A stretch of 64,000 nucleotides of DNA, taken from the NCBI GenBank assembly GCA_965221845.1, contig OZ244919.1:3534001-3598000 (forward strand). The letters are read 5' to 3'. Below the pieces are notes generated by a model. It worked only from the letters and a program-made list of their open reading frames with translations, searched no databases and had not been told where the DNA came from. The DNA is from JAJEFO01 sp965221845. GTDB taxonomy: Bacteria > Pseudomonadota > Alphaproteobacteria > Rhodobacterales > Rhodobacteraceae. This document shows positions 36,544 to 45,789 of this stretch, piece after piece (position 1 is the first letter of the stretch; every line of letters starts with the position of its first letter). The position numbers and the translations under genes are program-made.

Positions 36544-37347
36544 TTGCACGAAAGGGAGCGACACAGGATCATCCTGTCTGCCGTCCAGGACCGCCCGGTG
36601 GCGACCGTGGCTGATCTCCGCAGCCTGACCGGTGCCAGCGAGGCGACCGTCCGGCGCGACATTTCCGCGCTTCACGTGCAGCGGAGGCTGCGCCGGGTGC
36701 GCGGCGGGGCCGAGGCGATGTCGCCGTCGCCGGTCGCCGGTCTCGCGGGGCGGCCGTTCGTGCTGAACGAGACGCTGCGCATCGCCGAGAAGCAGGCGAT
36801 CGCGGGCGCGGCGGTCGCGCTTTGCCGTGACGGCGACAGCATCATCGTCAACGGAGGGACGACGACCTTCCAGATGGTCCATCCCCTGGCCACGCGACGG
36901 ATGCAGGTCTTCACGAACTCGTTTCCCATCGCCGAGCACCTGCTGAAGCACTCGAAGAACACGATCATGCTTCCAGGGGGCGCAGTCTACCGCGAGCAGA
37001 ACATCATACTGAGCCCGTTCGAGAACGACGTGTCCCGGAACTTCTATGCAAGGCGCATGTTCATGGGCGCGCAGGGTCTGGGGCCCCTCGGCCTGATGGA
37101 GGCCGACCCGCTCCTGATCCAGGCCGAGCATAAGCTGATCGGCCAGGCGGACGAGCTCGTCGTCCTGGTCGACAGCTCGAAGTTCGCGCAGCGGTCAGGC
37201 CACGTTCTCTGCCCGCTGAGCCGGATCGGCGCCGTCATCACCGATGACGGGATCCCGGAACACGCGGCGACCATGCTCGATGCCGCCGGCGTGACGCTGA
37301 TCGTCGCCCGGCCGGCCGGCCTTCGAGAGGAGGTGGCGGCCTCGTGA
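36544..37347 (+). CDS. rhaR: DeoR-family transcriptional regulator of the rhamnose locus
   Basis: A 267-residue regulator with an N-terminal winged helix (ERHRIILSAVQDRPVATVAD and ASEATVRRDISAL) and the C-terminal DeoR sugar-phosphate sensor domain (NGGTTTFQM, LPGGAVYREQN, LVDSSKF). The start is TTG at 36544 preceded by GGGAGGG. Divergent from rhaDI and first in the rhaRSTPQUK array, as in Rhizobium leguminosarum. It probably represses both directions until a rhamnose catabolite binds. Confidence 0.88.
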   Translation: MHERERHRIILSAVQDRPVATVADLRSLTGASEATVRRDISALHVQRRLRRVRGGAEAMSPSPVAGLAGRPFVLNETLRIAEKQAIAGAAVALCRDGDSIIVNGGTTTFQMVHPLATRRMQVFTNSFPIAEHLLKHSKNTIMLPGGAVYREQNIILSPFENDVSRNFYARRMFMGAQGLGPLGLMEADPLLIQAEHKLIGQADELVVLVDSSKFAQRSGHVLCPLSRIGAVITDDGIPEHAATMLDAAGVTLIVARPAGLREEVAAS

Positions 37348-37406
37348 CCGGCCTCGGACCAAAACCGTGACATGAAAACCGTGACATCAAGGGAGGATTC
37401 AAGGAG

Positions 37407-38405
37407 ATGAAACGCCGCACGTTCACATCGCTCTTTGCCGGGCTCGGCGCCGCAGCCAGCCTGTTCGGCACGTCGGTCATGGCGCAGGACGGCATGCGCA
37501 TCGCCCTGGTCGTCAAGGCGCTTGGCATCGGCTTCTTCGAGGCTGCCGCCGAAGGCGCCAACGAAGCCGCGGCCGAGCTCGGCAATGTCGAGATCATCTA
37601 CACGGGCCCGACCGACACGACGGCGGAAGGCCAGATCGAGGTCATCAACTCCCTGATCGCGCAAGGCGTCGACGCCATCGCGGTCTCGGCGAACGATCCC
37701 GACGCGCTGGTGCCGGCGCTGAAGAAGGCCATGCAGCGTGGCATAACCGTCATCTCGTGGGATTCAGGCGTTGCCGAAGAGGGGCGCCAGATGCACCTCA
37801 ATCCGTCCTCGAACGCCCTGATCGGCAACATGATCATCAAGCTCGCGGCCGACCACCTGCCTGGCGGCGGCGAGGTCGCGGTCCTGTCCGCCTCGGCCAC
37901 CGCGACGAACCAGAACACCTGGATCGCCGAGATGAACAAGGTGATGGGCAACTACCCGGGCATCGAGGTCGTGGCCACGGTCTACGGTGACGACCTGGCC
38001 GACAAGTCCTACCGCGAAGCGCAGGGCCTGATGCAGTCCTACCCCGGTCTCGACGCGATCATTGCGCCGACCTCGGTGGGCATCGTGGCGGCGGCGCAGG
38101 CCGTGGCGGACGCGGGCAGGATCGGCCAGATCAACGTGACCGGCCTTGGCCTGCCGTCCGAGATGGCCGGCGCCATCGAGAGCGGCGCCTCGAAGTCGTT
38201 CGCGATCTGGAACCCGATCGACCTTGGCTACTCGGCGACGATGCTGGCGCATGCCATCGCGAACGGCGCCGAGGCGGCGCCGGGGGCGGAGATCCCCATG
38301 GGCCGCATGGGCTCGGTGATCCTGGACGAGACGAACGCGGCCGCAATGGCGGACCCGTTCGTCTACGACGCTTCAAACATCGACCGGTTCAAGTCCATCT
38401 TCTGA
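37407..38405 (+). CDS. rhaS: Rhamnose ABC transporter, periplasmic binding protein
   Basis: A 332-residue periplasmic-binding protein type 1. An Arg-containing signal peptide (MKRRTFTSLFAGLGAAAS, cleavage near VMAQD) precedes the sugar-binding fold. Seen are ALVVKALGIGFFEAAAEGAN, DAIAVSANDPDALVPALKKA, ISWDSGV, and GLDAIIAPTSVGIVAAAQAV in the second lobe. It delivers rhamnose to the RhaPQT transporter. AAGGAG lies 5 nt before the ATG. Confidence 0.93.
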   Translation: MKRRTFTSLFAGLGAAASLFGTSVMAQDGMRIALVVKALGIGFFEAAAEGANEAAAELGNVEIIYTGPTDTTAEGQIEVINSLIAQGVDAIAVSANDPDALVPALKKAMQRGITVISWDSGVAEEGRQMHLNPSSNALIGNMIIKLAADHLPGGGEVAVLSASATATNQNTWIAEMNKVMGNYPGIEVVATVYGDDLADKSYREAQGLMQSYPGLDAIIAPTSVGIVAAAQAVADAGRIGQINVTGLGLPSEMAGAIESGASKSFAIWNPIDLGYSATMLAHAIANGAEAAPGAEIPMGRMGSVILDETNAAAMADPFVYDASNIDRFKSIF

Positions 38406-38467
38406 TCGACCGGGACCGGTTCCGGCGCAGGCGCCGGCCTGCGCCGGAGCGCCCCGCCCTCGAGGAC

Positions 38468-40027
38468 ATGGCCACGCCCGTGCAGCTGGAGCCGAGACCG
38501 GACGCGCCCGCCCGAAACGAAGCCGGCGCCGCGCCCCTGCTGGCGCTCACGGGCGTGACGAAGACGTTCCCGGGCGTGCGGGCGCTGTCGGACGTGTCGC
38601 TGAGCCTTCGCGCGGGACGGGTCACGGCGCTCGTCGGGGAGAACGGCGCCGGGAAGTCCACGGTCGTCAAGATACTCACGGGCATCTACCAGCCGGACGC
38701 CGGCGACATCCGGATCGCGGGGGAGACGACCCGCTTTCCGACGCCTCAGTCGGCGGAAAGCGCAGGGGTGACCGCGATCCATCAGGAGACCGTGCTCTTC
38801 GACGAGCTTTCGGTGGCCGAGAACATCTTCCTGGGTCACGCGCCCCGGGGGCGCTTCGGGCTGATCGACTGGGCCGGGATGGCGGCGGCGGCAGGCCGGA
38901 TCCTGGCAGGAATCGGCGCCGGCATTGATCCCGGCGCGAAGCTGAAGGACCTGGGCACCGCCAGCAGGCATCTCGTCGCGATCGCGCGCGCGCTCAGCGT
39001 CGACGCGCGCGTGGTCATCATGGACGAGCCGACGGCCGCCCTGTCGCACAGGGAGATCGAGCAGCTCTGCGAACTTGTCGGGAGGCTGAAGTCGCAGGGA
39101 AAGGCGATCCTCTTCATCAGCCACAAGTTCGAGGAGATCTTCCGCATCGCCGACTTCTACAGCGTCTACCGCGACGGCCGGATGGTCGGCGAAGGGGCGA
39201 TTCCGGACGTGACCGAGCCGGAGCTCGTGAAGCTCATGGTCGGCCGCGATGTCAGCCAGATCTTCCCTGCGCGCGACCGCAGCGTTGGCGACGAGGTCCT
39301 CGTGGTCGAGGGCTACGAGCATCCGACCGAATTCGCCGGGATCGGGTTCAGGCTCCGCCAGGGCGAGATTCTCGGCTTCTACGGGCTGGTCGGCGCGGGA
39401 CGGTCGGAATTCATGCAGGCGCTCTTCGGCATCACCCGTCCCGCGGGCGGCTCCGTGCGGGTGGACGGCGCGGCGGCCGACATCCGCTCGCCGGCCGACG
39501 CCGTCAGGTGCGGCATCGTCTACGTGCCCGAGGACCGCGGCAGGCAGGGCGCGATCGGACCCCTGCCGATCTTCCAGAACGTGACGCTGCCGTCGCTGGC
39601 GCGGACCTCGCGCAGGGGGTTCATCAGGCTGGCCGAGGAATTCAGGCTTGCGCGCGAGTACGCCGAACGCCTGGACTTGCGGGCCGCATCGCTGGACACC
39701 GAAGTCGGCAACCTCTCCGGCGGCAACCAGCAGAAGGTGGTGATCGCCAAATGGCTTGCGACCCGGCCGAAGGTCATCATCCTCGACGAGCCCACGAAAG
39801 GCATCGACATAGGCTCGAAGGCCGCGGTGCACGAGTTCATGGCCGAGCTTGCCGCCCGGGGGCTTGCCGTCATCATGGTCAGCTCGGAGATTCCCGAAAT
39901 CATTGGATTGTCCGACCGCGTGATCGTTATGCGCGAAGGGCGGGTCGCGGCGGAGCTTTCCGGCGCCGGACTGACGCCGGAAGCCCTTGTGCGACATGCG
40001 GCCGGCATCCCGGAGGACGCGCGATGA
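38468..40027 (+). CDS. rhaT: Rhamnose ABC transporter, ATP-binding protein (two NBDs)
   Basis: A 519-residue sugar-type ATPase with two domains. The first has Walker A GENGAGKST, Q-loop HQETVLF and Walker B VVIMDEPTAALS. The second has the degenerate P-loop GLVGAGRSEF typical of this class, signature LSGGNQQKVVIAKWL and Walker B VIILDEPTKGID. It powers import of rhamnose. Stop and next start overlap (ATGA) with rhaP. Confidence 0.94.
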   Translation: MATPVQLEPRPDAPARNEAGAAPLLALTGVTKTFPGVRALSDVSLSLRAGRVTALVGENGAGKSTVVKILTGIYQPDAGDIRIAGETTRFPTPQSAESAGVTAIHQETVLFDELSVAENIFLGHAPRGRFGLIDWAGMAAAAGRILAGIGAGIDPGAKLKDLGTASRHLVAIARALSVDARVVIMDEPTAALSHREIEQLCELVGRLKSQGKAILFISHKFEEIFRIADFYSVYRDGRMVGEGAIPDVTEPELVKLMVGRDVSQIFPARDRSVGDEVLVVEGYEHPTEFAGIGFRLRQGEILGFYGLVGAGRSEFMQALFGITRPAGGSVRVDGAAADIRSPADAVRCGIVYVPEDRGRQGAIGPLPIFQNVTLPSLARTSRRGFIRLAEEFRLAREYAERLDLRAASLDTEVGNLSGGNQQKVVIAKWLATRPKVIILDEPTKGIDIGSKAAVHEFMAELAARGLAVIMVSSEIPEIIGLSDRVIVMREGRVAAELSGAGLTPEALVRHAAGIPEDAR

Positions 40028-41004
40028 AACGCGTTCCCGTCTCCCGCGAGGCGCTTCTGCTGCTTGCAACCGGCCTGCTGCTGGCCCTTGTCGCGGCCCG
40101 GTTCCCGGCGTTCGTTTCGCCGTCGAACCTCGTGGACGTCTTCAACGACACGTCACCCCTGATCCTGCTGTCCATGGGCCAGATGATCGTGATCCTGACA
40201 AGGTGCATCGACCTCTCCGTCGCCGCCAACCTCGCGCTCACCGGCATGATCGTGTCGCTGGCCGACCTGGCGGTGCCGGGGCTGCCGGTCGTGCTTGTCC
40301 TGCTGATCGCAATCGGCTTTGGCGCGGCCCTGGGAATGGTCAACGGCGTCCTCGTGTGGAAGCTCGACATGCCCCCCATCGTGGTGACGCTTGGCACGAT
40401 GACCATCTTTCGCGGCAGCATCTTCCTGCTGACCGACGGAAAGTGGGTGAACAGCCACGAGATGAGCGACGCCTTCAAGTCGTTTCCGAGGGCCGAGATC
40501 CTGGGCCTGCCGGTTCTCAGCTGGATGGCGATCGCCTCCGTGGCCCTTTTCTGGGTCGTCATGACCCGCACGACGCTGGGCCGTGCGTGCTACGCCGCCG
40601 GCGGCAACCCCCATGCGGCCACCTACGCGGGAATCGATGTCGGCCGCACCCAGTTCTGGGCCTTCACCATCTCCGGCGCGCTGGCGGGGCTGGCCGGATA
40701 CCTCTGGGTTTCGCGCTTCGCCGTCGCCTATGTCGACATCGCCGCCGGCTTCGAGCTTACCGTGGTCGCATCCTGCGTCATCGGCGGGGTCTCGATCATG
40801 GGCGGCATCGGGTCCGTTCCGGGCGCGCTTCTTGGCGCGCTTTTCCTCGGCATCGTCGCCAACGCGCTTCCGGTCGTGAACATCTCGCCCTTCTGGCAGA
40901 TGGCGATCTCGGGCGGCGCGATCATCATCGCGGTCGTGCTCAACGCGCAAGCCAGCCGGACGCCCGGCAGGATCATCCTTAAACGCGCGGAGCGCGCGAC
41001 GTGA
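40024..41004 (+). CDS. rhaP: Rhamnose ABC transporter permease
   Basis: A 326-residue permease of the BPD_transp_2/ribose type with about 8-10 membrane segments; the family motifs are TRCIDLSVAANLALTG and a GGVSIMGGIGSVPGALLGAL loop near the C-terminus that contacts the ATPase. It pairs with RhaQ. The 4 bp overlap with rhaT on one side and with rhaQ on the other indicates tight coupling. Confidence 0.93.
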   Translation: MKRVPVSREALLLLATGLLLALVAARFPAFVSPSNLVDVFNDTSPLILLSMGQMIVILTRCIDLSVAANLALTGMIVSLADLAVPGLPVVLVLLIAIGFGAALGMVNGVLVWKLDMPPIVVTLGTMTIFRGSIFLLTDGKWVNSHEMSDAFKSFPRAEILGLPVLSWMAIASVALFWVVMTRTTLGRACYAAGGNPHAATYAGIDVGRTQFWAFTISGALAGLAGYLWVSRFAVAYVDIAAGFELTVVASCVIGGVSIMGGIGSVPGALLGALFLGIVANALPVVNISPFWQMAISGGAIIIAVVLNAQASRTPGRIILKRAERAT

Positions 41005-41990
41005 GCGCGGCGGCACGCAACGGCATCCCGGACCGCCTGCGGTCGCCGCTCGAGCGCCGGCTGAGGAGCTGGGAGAGCTTGCTGGCGCTGGTGGCCATCG
41101 GCATCTTCGTCGCCAACAGCTTCGCCTCGCCATATTTCCTGAATGCCTGGAACCTGTCGGACGCGACGTTCAACTTCACGGAAAAGGCGATCATCGCCTT
41201 CGCGATGGCGCTCCTGATCGTTTCCGGCGAGATCGACCTGTCGGTCGCCGCGATCATCGCGCTGGCCTCGACCGCCATGGGGGCGGCCGCGCAGGCCGGG
41301 GTCGGCACGCCCGGGCTTGTGGCGACGGGGCTGTCTGTCGGGCTGGCCTGCGGCGCCTTCAACGGGTATCTCGTGACCCGCGTCGGGCTGCCGTCGATCG
41401 TCGTGACCATCGGCACGATGAGCCTGTTCAGGGGCGTCAGCTTCATCATCCTCGGCGACCAGGCGTTCCGGGGGTACCCGCCGGGCTTCGCCTTTTTCGG
41501 GCAGGGCTACGTGTGGTGGGTGATCTCGTTCGAGCTCATGCTGTTCTGCGTCATCGCGGCGACATACGCGGTCGTCCTGCACGGGACGAATTTCGGCCGC
41601 GCGGTCTACGCGATCGGGAACAACGCCACCGGCGCGCTGTTTTCGGGCATCCGCGTGGCGCGCGTGAAGTTCGTCCTGTTCCTGCTGACCGGCGTGATGT
41701 CCGGGGTCGCGGCGATCTGCCTGACATCGCGGCTCGGCTCCACCAGGCCGTCGATCGCGTTCGGGTGGGAGCTCGAGATCGTGACCATGGTCGTCCTCGG
41801 CGGAGTCAGCATCCTGGGCGGGTCCGGATCGATTCCCGGCGTGGCGATCGCGGCGCTCGTGATGGGGCTGCTGACGTTCGGGCTCGGGCTGCTGAACGTG
41901 CCGGGCATCGTGATGTCGGTCGTGATCGGGGCGCTGCTGATATCGGTGATCGCCCTGCCGCGGCTCTGGAGCATGCGGAAGCCGGGCTGA
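41001..41990 (+). CDS. rhaQ: Rhamnose ABC transporter permease
   Basis: A 329-residue permease, paralogous to RhaP, with SGEIDLSVAAIIALASTAMG and GGVSILGGSGSIPGVAIAAL loops. The start is GTG at 41001, overlapping the rhaP stop by 4 bp; its own TGA overlaps the rhaU ATG by one base (41990). It forms the second half of the membrane channel. Confidence 0.93.
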   Translation: MSAAARNGIPDRLRSPLERRLRSWESLLALVAIGIFVANSFASPYFLNAWNLSDATFNFTEKAIIAFAMALLIVSGEIDLSVAAIIALASTAMGAAAQAGVGTPGLVATGLSVGLACGAFNGYLVTRVGLPSIVVTIGTMSLFRGVSFIILGDQAFRGYPPGFAFFGQGYVWWVISFELMLFCVIAATYAVVLHGTNFGRAVYAIGNNATGALFSGIRVARVKFVLFLLTGVMSGVAAICLTSRLGSTRPSIAFGWELEIVTMVVLGGVSILGGSGSIPGVAIAALVMGLLTFGLGLLNVPGIVMSVVIGALLISVIALPRLWSMRKPG

Positions 41991-42304
41991 TGGAGAAATA
42001 CGCCTTCAAGATGCACCTCAAGCCGGGCGCGCGGGACGAGTACAGGAAACGCCATGACGCGATCTGGCCGGAACTCGTCGCCCTGCTGAAGGAGGCGGGA
42101 GTGTCGGACTACTCGATCCATCTGGACGATGAGACGGGAACGCTCTTCGCCGTGCTCTGGAGGCGCGACGACCACGCGATGGATGATCTTCCGGGCAGCG
42201 CGATCATGCAGCGCTGGTGGGCGTACATGGCCGACATCATGGAAACGGGACCGAACGGCGAGCCGGCGGCCGTGCCGCTGACGCCCGTCTTTCACATGCC
42301 ATGA
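41990..42304 (+). CDS. rhaU: L-rhamnose mutarotase
   Basis: A 104-residue protein, the usual length. The RHDAIWPELVALL segment carries the catalytic His, and YSIHLDDETGTLFAVLW and the final PVFHMP are conserved family blocks. It interconverts alpha and beta L-rhamnose, supplying the anomer for the isomerase. It overlaps rhaQ by one base and rhaK by 4 bp. Confidence 0.95.
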   Translation: MEKYAFKMHLKPGARDEYRKRHDAIWPELVALLKEAGVSDYSIHLDDETGTLFAVLWRRDDHAMDDLPGSAIMQRWWAYMADIMETGPNGEPAAVPLTPVFHMP

Positions 42305-43689
42305 CCCGCATGCACGTCGCCGTCATCGACATCGGCAAGAGCAACGTCAAGCTCGCGCTGGTCGACGCGGCCGGCAGCTCCGAGATCGACGTCGTGACCC
42401 GGCCCAACCTCGTGCTTCCCGGGCCGCCATATCCTCATTTCGACGTCGACGGACACTGGGAATTCCTTCTCGGCGCGATCAGGCGGCTTCACGCACGGCA
42501 CGGGATCGACGCGATCTGCCCCACGACCCACGGCGCGTCCGCCGCCCTGATCGGCGCCGACGGAACGCTTGCCGCGCCGATCCTCGACTACGAGCATGCG
42601 GGCCCGGACGAGGTTTCGGCACGGTACGACGCGCTCCGGCCGGATTTCGAGGAAACCGGATCGCCCCGGCTCCCCGGCGGCCTGAACCTCGGTGCGCAGA
42701 TCCACTGGCAGTTCTCCCGGGATCCGGGCCTGCGCATGCGGACACGCTCCATCGTCACCTATCCGCAATACTGGGGCCATCGCCTGACCGGGGTCCCGGC
42801 CAGCGACATGTCCTCGCTGGGCGTTCACACCGACCTGTGGAACCCGTCGGAACGGCGCCATTCCTCGCTCGTCGACCGGCTCGGCATCGCGGAGAAGGTC
42901 GCGCCGGCCCGAAGGTCCGCGGACGTGCTCGGCGGCGTGCTGCCGGACGTCGCCGCCCGAACGGGCCTGCGCGCAGGCACGCCGGTCCATTGCGGCATCC
43001 ACGACTCCAACGCTTCGCTGCTGCCGCACCTGATGAGCCGGGAGCCGCCGTATTCCGTCGTCTCCACCGGCACGTGGGTCGTCGTGATGGCAGTCGGCGG
43101 GGCAGGGGCCGCCCTCGACCCTGCGCGCGACACGCTCGTCAACGTGGATGCGCTCGGCGCCCCTGTCCCGTCTGCAAGATTCATGGGCGGCCGGGAGCAC
43201 GAGATGGTCCTGGACGGTCACTGCGGCGACTGCGACGAAGCCACGGCGGCGCGCGTGGCCGCCGGGGGCCCGATGCTGATGCCGGCGGTCGTCCCCGGCA
43301 GCGGCCCGTTCCAGGGCCGGGCCGCGCTCTGGATCGGGCGGGAGCCGGCGCCGGGCAGCGCGGAGCGCGCCGCGGCGCTCGGGTTCTACCTCGCGATGAT
43401 GACCTCGGAGTGCCTGTCCCTTGCAGGGCACCGCGGGAGGATCATCGTCGAGGGTCCGTTCGGCGGGAACGCGTGCTATCTTTCAATGCTCTCTGCGGCG
43501 GCCGGCAGTCCGGTCGTGGTGGCGGAAGGATCGACCGGAACCAGCCGGGGCGCCGCGATGCTTGCGGGCGCTGCGGCCGGGCCGGCCGGCGGATCGGGCT
43601 TCCGGCATGCCGTGCCCGGGAGAGCATCGGCCCTTGCCGCCTACGCCAGCCGCTGGCGCGCGGCCGCAGGCAACCCTCCGGCGCGATAG
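42301..43689 (+). CDS. rhaK: Rhamnulokinase-type FGGY sugar kinase
   Basis: A 462-residue FGGY kinase: IDIGKSNVKLALVD (phosphate 1 motif) at the N-terminus, CGIHDSNASLLPHL near residue 238, VSTGTWVVVMAVGG (phosphate 2) and IIVEGPFGGNACY near the adenosine site. It phosphorylates rhamnulose; in R. leguminosarum RhaK is also reported to be needed for transport by the RhaSTPQ system. It is the last gene of rhaRSTPQUK. Confidence 0.9.
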   Translation: MTRMHVAVIDIGKSNVKLALVDAAGSSEIDVVTRPNLVLPGPPYPHFDVDGHWEFLLGAIRRLHARHGIDAICPTTHGASAALIGADGTLAAPILDYEHAGPDEVSARYDALRPDFEETGSPRLPGGLNLGAQIHWQFSRDPGLRMRTRSIVTYPQYWGHRLTGVPASDMSSLGVHTDLWNPSERRHSSLVDRLGIAEKVAPARRSADVLGGVLPDVAARTGLRAGTPVHCGIHDSNASLLPHLMSREPPYSVVSTGTWVVVMAVGGAGAALDPARDTLVNVDALGAPVPSARFMGGREHEMVLDGHCGDCDEATAARVAAGGPMLMPAVVPGSGPFQGRAALWIGREPAPGSAERAAALGFYLAMMTSECLSLAGHRGRIIVEGPFGGNACYLSMLSAAAGSPVVVAEGSTGTSRGAAMLAGAAAGPAGGSGFRHAVPGRASALAAYASRWRAAAGNPPAR

Positions 43690-43793
43690 GCGGGCGGGGG
43701 ACGGCGGCGGCACTGGCCGCCGCCGCCCTGGACGCGATCATGGTCCGGGCCTCCCGCCGGGAGCTGCACGGGGCGCGCGACGGCTGCCCGGCG

Positions 43794-44645
43794 TCAGGGC
43801 CCCGGACCGGCGCCATCGGCGCGGCCCTCCGCAACCGACGTCCTGATCATCTCGCTGGAAATTTCCGGAGAGGTCGGCCAGGCGCCCGTCCGGGCCCCGG
43901 CATGGATCCTGCAGCCTTCGTGGCCGGCGCTCCCGAAGTCCGGGGCGCAGGGATCCCCGCGGGGATCCACGAACAGGCCGAAGTCGAACTGTGGCGGAAC
44001 AGAGCAGATCCACGCCTGCGCGCGGTCGCAGTCCTCGCGGAGCCAATTGTTGAGACGGCCCGCATCCACCTTCCGGATCAGGCTTTCCTCGTCAATCTGC
44101 TCCTGGCGCAGGACCGCTCTCCTGCGAAGCTCCTGGATGATCATGTCCGGGCTGCGGCCCGGACTCCTTTCCGCCGCCGCCCATGCGACGGGACCAAGCG
44201 GAAGGATGCGTTCGGAGATCGTTTTCAGGTCGAGGATGTCGCGCGTTTCGCTTCTGTCGATGGCGGCGATGACCTTGCTGGTCGCCTGGTCAGCCGGATG
44301 GAGCCGGTACCCGAAGACTTCATCCTTCTCAGCGGGGAAGAACCTGTAGTCGCTGTCGAAGCTCCAGTCCATGCGAGTCGCGCTCCCGCCGATGCCGATC
44401 AGGGCGCTGCGGAAGGTGTCGTTCCGCCTTTGCCAGGTGACGGAAAGGCCTGCCTGCCGCAGTGATCTCTCGTCCTGGCCCGCCACGCGGTCCAGCTCCT
44501 CCTTCCTGTCGGAAAAGAGGTCGATGTCGTCGGAAAAGCGGTCCGTGTCCACGTTGATGACGGCTCCGCCTGCCACATAGTTCCCCGGGTCCCTGTTGGT
44601 GGCGACGGCCCTAAGGACGCGCTTCTGCAGATCCGTCAATGGCAT
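43794..44645 (-). CDS. Nucleotidyltransferase-domain protein (AbiEii/toxin-like)
   Basis: A 283-residue protein with the nucleotidyltransferase core YVAGGAVINVDTDRFSDDID (GG..then DDIDLF, the metal-binding aspartates) near residue 20, and TRMDWSFDSDYRFF with the third acidic residue. The helical C-terminal part follows. Proteins of this type include AbiEii/MenT toxins. A 76-residue ORF overlaps its start by 35 bp and might be its antitoxin or accessory. The C-terminal tail is repetitive and may be altered. Confidence 0.72.
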   Translation of the reverse strand: MPLTDLQKRVLRAVATNRDPGNYVAGGAVINVDTDRFSDDIDLFSDRKEELDRVAGQDERSLRQAGLSVTWQRRNDTFRSALIGIGGSATRMDWSFDSDYRFFPAEKDEVFGYRLHPADQATSKVIAAIDRSETRDILDLKTISERILPLGPVAWAAAERSPGRSPDMIIQELRRRAVLRQEQIDEESLIRKVDAGRLNNWLREDCDRAQAWICSVPPQFDFGLFVDPRGDPCAPDFGSAGHEGCRIHAGARTGAWPTSPEISSEMIRTSVAEGRADGAGPGP

Positions 44646-44841
44646 TGCAGATCCCCTCCAGCTTGCGGGCGAAGGCGTACTCCTCCTTCCAGCCGTGCAG
44701 CTTGAGCCGGCGGGCGACAATCCGGAGATTCTCGGTGCCGGGATTGTCAACCGGACTCATGTTCCAGAGACACTTGGTTCCGTAGCGACGATACGCTTCA
44801 CGATACGCATCCCGCATTTCCTGGAGCGAACTTCCGGTCAT
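44611..44841 (-). CDS. Small protein upstream of and overlapping the nucleotidyltransferase gene
   Basis: A 76-residue mostly helical protein containing EAYRRYGTKCLWNMSPVDNP and RIVARRLKLHGWKEEYAFAR. It overlaps the downstream nucleotidyltransferase gene by 35 bp on the same strand, implying co-translation. No family name is known to me. The pairing with a nucleotidyltransferase suggests a toxin-antitoxin role, but this is inference. Start ATG at 44841. Confidence 0.55.
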   Translation of the reverse strand: MTGSSLQEMRDAYREAYRRYGTKCLWNMSPVDNPGTENLRIVARRLKLHGWKEEYAFARKLEGICNAIDGSAEARP

Positions 44842-45004
44842 GTGCCTCGCTGCCGGCTGTAATCGGTCTCTGGCGGCCGCTCCACCCAGAGAGGCGAGGG
44901 CTGTCGTGAAGGCTTCGCGGCCCCGGATGCAGGTTATGGAACTGCGCCGGAAAGTCAAGCGGCCGTTCCAGGTCGGCAGGAGTGTCCCACGCTGGTTTCG
45001 GGTT

Positions 45005-45519
45005 GATTTTCGTTGACACCGTGTGCTGCAGCTGCTGCGTCCCGGTCCTGCACTTCCGCCCCGTGCAGCTGCAGCGCAACCGGGAACCCCGCGACGCCCG
45101 CCGTCAGGTGCCGCTTCCTGCCCTGGCCTTCCTGCCTGCGTCGCATCCCGACGGCCCGCCCGTCCTTGCCGGCCGGCATCCGTTTCAGGACGTCGCTGTC
45201 GCGTCAGGCGCAGGAACGGTCCTGGACGGCCGCAGAGGGCGGAGGGCCTCACGGGAACCGCGCGCCACCGGCATCCCGTCGCCGGCACGTGCCGGACGTC
45301 TCGCGCTGGTCGGCCGTCCGGCGGCGGCCAGGCCTCGACGGGGCCGGAAGCGGCGGCGCGCCCGCCGCCCGCTCCCCGTCGGTTTCATGTCGTGACGCGT
45401 TGCACCATGCTCCTCGTGGGTGGTCTCGTTACAGGCCATCGTGCCCTCCCGGTCCGGGTCATGGCTGAAACGGAGATGCCACATCTGGGGAAGGCCATCC
45501 ACATTTCAGGCCAAGCTCT
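45005..45519 (-). mobile_element. Decayed IS5-family relic
   Basis: The minus strand carries MDGLPQMWHLRFSHDPD and ACNETTHEEHGATRHD, close to the start of the IS5 transposase at 24451, and plus-strand sequence aligns with 23950-24510. The right end CCAAGCTC at 45519 is intact; the left end and the C-terminal transposase part are lost. Differences from the nested IS5 are mostly towards G or C (for example AAGCTTCGCC to AGGCCTCGAC). Confidence 0.72.
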
Positions 45520-45522
45520 GAG

Positions 45523-45617
45523 AGCTTGACCTGAAATTCCATATATAGTTCCATAATGGCGCATTCAAGGGATCTTAACACAACATATAGTTTTTTATAT
45601 GGCTTTTAGGTCAGCTC
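45523..45617. mobile_element. MITE-like element (95 bp) with IS5 ends
   Basis: The left end GAGCTTGACCTGAAATTCCA and the inverted right end (reverse complement GAGCTGACCTAAAAGCCATA) are similar over about 22 bp, with an AT-rich 50 bp centre. TGA flanks both sides (45520-45522 and 45618-45620). The ends match the IS5 at 23571-24530, so that transposase could mobilise it. It abuts the right end of the decayed IS5. Confidence 0.7.
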
Positions 45618-45789
45618 TGAGAGATTGAAGTCGCGACCTGCGATGCCTCTTGAGTGCGCGAAGCCAGACGAGTCCGGAATCAGACCAAGCCCTTGACCAA
45701 GCCGATGCCGGAGCCATCCTGTCTCTCTGGAGCAAGAATCCACTACCACTGCGGTGGAGGCTTCCGATGCGGTTCGGACGAGGAGCGGG

